Positions 63,786-64,000 of a stretch of DNA of 64,000 bases are shown piece after piece. Source of the stretch: Leptospira tipperaryensis (GTDB taxonomy: Bacteria; Spirochaetota; Leptospiria; Leptospirales; Leptospiraceae); the NCBI RefSeq assembly GCF_001729245.1, contig NZ_CP015217.1, positions 1,366,001 to 1,430,000 of the forward strand, written 5' to 3'. The position numbers were made by a program, and so were the translations under genes. How positions within the stretch are numbered: position 1 is the first letter of the stretch; each line of letters opens with the position of its first letter. The notes under the pieces were generated by a model that did no database searches, was not told the origin of the DNA, and saw only the letters and a list, made by a program, of their open reading frames with translations.

Positions 63786-64000
63786 ATGAAAAAATCTTGG
63801 ATCTACTTTTCTTTTGCCGCGGTTCTTTTTCTTGGAACCGGACTTACGTTTCGTTCCGATCGAGTTCCTTTTATCGTAAGAGAGGATTCTCCAAAACCGT
63901 TTCCGATTCGTCTGGAATTATTACAACCGCTCAAGGCAAACGCGGACACCTGGGGATTTGTGCGTCAGTCCGCGACTTGGGCCAGAGGGAATTCTCTTTT
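63786..64000 (+). CDS. Secreted-protein gene, 3'-truncated by window edge
   Basis: ATG 63786 follows AGGAG by ten bases. The visible 71 residues start with a signal helix (MKKSWIYFSFAAVLFLGTGL) and continue RSDRVPFIVREDSPKPFPIR and LELLQPLKANADTWGFVRQS. No family is recognised; the gene runs past position 64000. Coupled with the small lipoprotein upstream. Confidence 0.75.
   Translation, partial: MKKSWIYFSFAAVLFLGTGLTFRSDRVPFIVREDSPKPFPIRLELLQPLKANADTWGFVRQSATWARGNSL

Overview
The window is chromosomal DNA of a Leptospira, most likely of the pathogenic clade. The main signs are a DUF1564 gene (a family expanded in Leptospira), the order ftsK-lolA-rodZ-rimO-pgsA, a yajC-secD-secF-rib block, many TTG and GTG starts behind good Shine-Dalgarno sites, AT-leaning codon use, and intergenic spaces full of short imperfect repeats. 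Species cannot be fixed by eye. No rRNA, tRNA, CRISPR array, prophage or transposase was seen.

Left part (1-21 kb). It opens inside dut. A SUKH-like acidic protein, an SDR dehydrogenase, a luciferase-like flavoprotein and a DUF1349 protein follow. ftsK lies on the minus strand between two inverted copies of a ~250 bp element that carries the 3' end of a DUF1564 gene; one copy keeps the whole gene, the other only its last codons. A long plus-strand run comes next: lolA, rodZ, rimO, pgsA, trpD, yajC, a Lys/Ser-rich membrane protein, secD, secF, ribD, ribE and ribBA. These serve envelope biogenesis, protein export, phospholipid and riboflavin synthesis, with many overlaps or very short gaps.

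Middle (21-44 kb). Three 148 bp tandem repeats, a 52-codon copy of a DUF4349 C-terminus, an ankyrin protein, the full DUF4349 lipoprotein and pdxH lead to the most interesting locus. It is a three-gene minus-strand operon: a DUF2236 (MpaB/rubber-oxygenase family) protein, a seven-helix protein resembling Pyr4-type membrane terpene cyclases, and a 1763-residue regulator (degenerate kinase, AAA/STAND ATPase, helical repeats, GAF, SpoIIE phosphatase). A FadL-type outer-membrane channel is divergent from it. Then come modBAC (molybdate) and, convergent, a sulfate uptake set: beta-barrel porin, two Sbp proteins, CysT, CysW and CysA. Similar CAAATA/TATTTG palindromes stand before both sulfate transcription units. 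A decayed SpoIIE phosphatase gene and an intact 44-residue small ORF follow.

Right part (44-64 kb). Two large membrane proteins of glycosyltransferase-like type, DUF445, a pirin, a cytoplasmic-looking HtrA protease, an Rrf2 regulator, a class III nucleotide cyclase, a small monooxygenase, a nitronate monooxygenase, a DUF1145 protein, an amidohydrolase and small lipoproteins are present. A probable lipid-traffic operon (MlaC-like protein, MMPL/RND exporter, lipoprotein) has a secreted beta-rich protein and a TIGR04282-type sugar-transferase upstream. The window closes inside a secreted-protein gene that follows a small lipoprotein gene.
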